A stretch of DNA of 6,429 nt, taken from Actinomycetota bacterium (lineage in GTDB: Bacteria; Actinomycetota; Thermoleophilia; Solirubrobacterales; Solirubrobacteraceae). A program made the position numbers and the translations under genes. The notes under the pieces were generated by a model that saw nothing but the letters and a program-made list of their open reading frames with translations, was not told the DNA's origin and did no database searches. The DNA is taken from assembly GCA_019348435.1 (NCBI GenBank), contig JAHWJM010000149.1, positions 1-6,429 on the forward strand, written 5' to 3'. Below are positions 5,753-6,429 of this stretch, one piece after another (positions within the stretch are counted from its first letter, which is position 1; every line of letters begins with the position of its first letter).

Positions 5753-6429
5753 GTGAGCTCGGGCCTGCACCCGCCGGTCGAGCGCGCGGACCTGACCGAG
5801 CTCGAGCGCAGCCTGCTCTCGGACGTCTTCGCGATCGTCGAGGAGCACGCCGACGCCTCGGCGGTGCGGATCGACCGCCACGCGGTCGAGTCGGCGTTCG
5901 TCTTCGCCTGCGAGCACCACGCCGAGCAGCGCCGCCGGTCGGGGGAGGAGTTCATCGTCCATCCCGTCGGCGTCGCGAAGATCTGCGCGGGCATGCGCCT
6001 GGACACCGAGACGCTCTGCGCGGCGCTGCTGCACGACACGGTCGAGGACACGTCGGCGTCGCTCGTCGAGGTGCGCGCCGAGTTCGGCGACGAGATCGCC
6101 AACCTCGTCGACGGCGTGACCAAGCTCACCGGCATCGTCTTTCAGTCGCGCGACGAGGCGCAGGCCGAGAACTACCGCAAGATGATGGTGGCGATGGCCA
6201 ACGACGTGCGGGTCATCCTCATCAAGCTCGCCGATCGCCTGCACAACATGCGCACGATCTCGGCGATGCCCAAGCAGAAGCAGATCGACAAGGCCAAGGA
6301 GACCCTGGAGATCTACGCCCCGATCGCGCACCGGCTCGGCATCCACGCGATCAAGTGGGAGCTCGAGGACCTGGCGTTCCAGGCGCTGCACCCGCGCAAG
6401 TACACCGAGATCAAGGGCCTCGTCAACCA
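5753..6429 (+). CDS. rel: Bifunctional (p)ppGpp synthetase/hydrolase Rel, N-terminal part, cut by window end
   Basis: Rel proteins make and break the alarmone (p)ppGpp in the stringent response. The 225 visible residues cover the N-terminal HD hydrolase domain and the helices leading to the synthetase domain. The HD residues are intact: RRRSGEEFIVHP with H70, ALLHDTVEDT with H94-D95 and E98-D99, and KLADRLHNMRT with D161 and N165. This argues for a hydrolase-competent bifunctional Rel rather than a synthetase-only RelA. The segment YAPIAHRLGIHAIKWELEDL and the ALHPRKY stretch are the usual bridge to the synthetase, which lies beyond the edge together with any TGS and ACT domains. GTG 5753 is the only standard start in frame after the recJ stop; no ribosome binding site precedes it. 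The frame is open upstream into recJ, so a longer product with a rare start cannot be excluded. Confidence 0.95.
   Translation, partial: MSSGLHPPVERADLTELERSLLSDVFAIVEEHADASAVRIDRHAVESAFVFACEHHAEQRRRSGEEFIVHPVGVAKICAGMRLDTETLCAALLHDTVEDTSASLVEVRAEFGDEIANLVDGVTKLTGIVFQSRDEAQAENYRKMMVAMANDVRVILIKLADRLHNMRTISAMPKQKQIDKAKETLEIYAPIAHRLGIHAIKWELEDLAFQALHPRKYTEIKGLVN

Overview
The window is strongly GC-rich chromosomal DNA, with G or C at most third codon positions. It carries ordinary bacterial housekeeping genes. The protein content suggests a high-GC actinobacterium, most likely class Thermoleophilia (Solirubrobacterales or a relative): a subfamily-2 PyrF, a membrane/spermidine-synthase-like fusion, a long RecJ with a C-terminal extension, and an actinobacterial-type bifunctional Rel. 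This assignment is by recognition, not by a search. I see no CRISPR array, tRNA, rRNA, insertion sequence or phage gene.

Layout. Positions 1-489 (minus strand) encode the middle of orotidine-5'-phosphate decarboxylase (pyrF). Its C-terminus lies beyond the left edge. Its N-terminal part, which should lie to the right of about 489, is absent. Immediately after this break a plus-strand reading frame begins, apparently also without its normal start. It ends at 736 as a small, acidic-then-basic protein. Next, at 737-1030, comes a 97-residue, three-segment membrane protein whose ATG directly follows that stop codon. After a 183-base gap, 1214-1588 encodes a second small, four-segment membrane protein of unknown function.

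The minus-strand gene 1595-3067 converges on it with six bases between stop codons and a perfect 16-bp palindrome at the junction. It encodes seven or so N-terminal membrane segments fused to a spermidine-synthase-like Rossmann methyltransferase-fold domain. A 190-base divergent region (3068-3257) separates it from recJ (3258-5696, plus). Both divergent genes start with GTG, and each has a TAnnnT box seven or eight bases upstream, as expected for leaderless transcripts. After a 56-base gap containing a 7-bp inverted repeat, rel (RelA/SpoT, 5753 onward) runs off the right edge with its hydrolase half complete.

How they fit together. recJ and rel are probably one transcription unit, coupling DNA repair and the stringent response by position. 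The 491-736 and 737-1030 genes are translationally adjacent and form a second unit. The most notable feature is the head-to-head break at about 489-500. It could be a real rearrangement or an assembly chimera. I found no convincing new biological system here.
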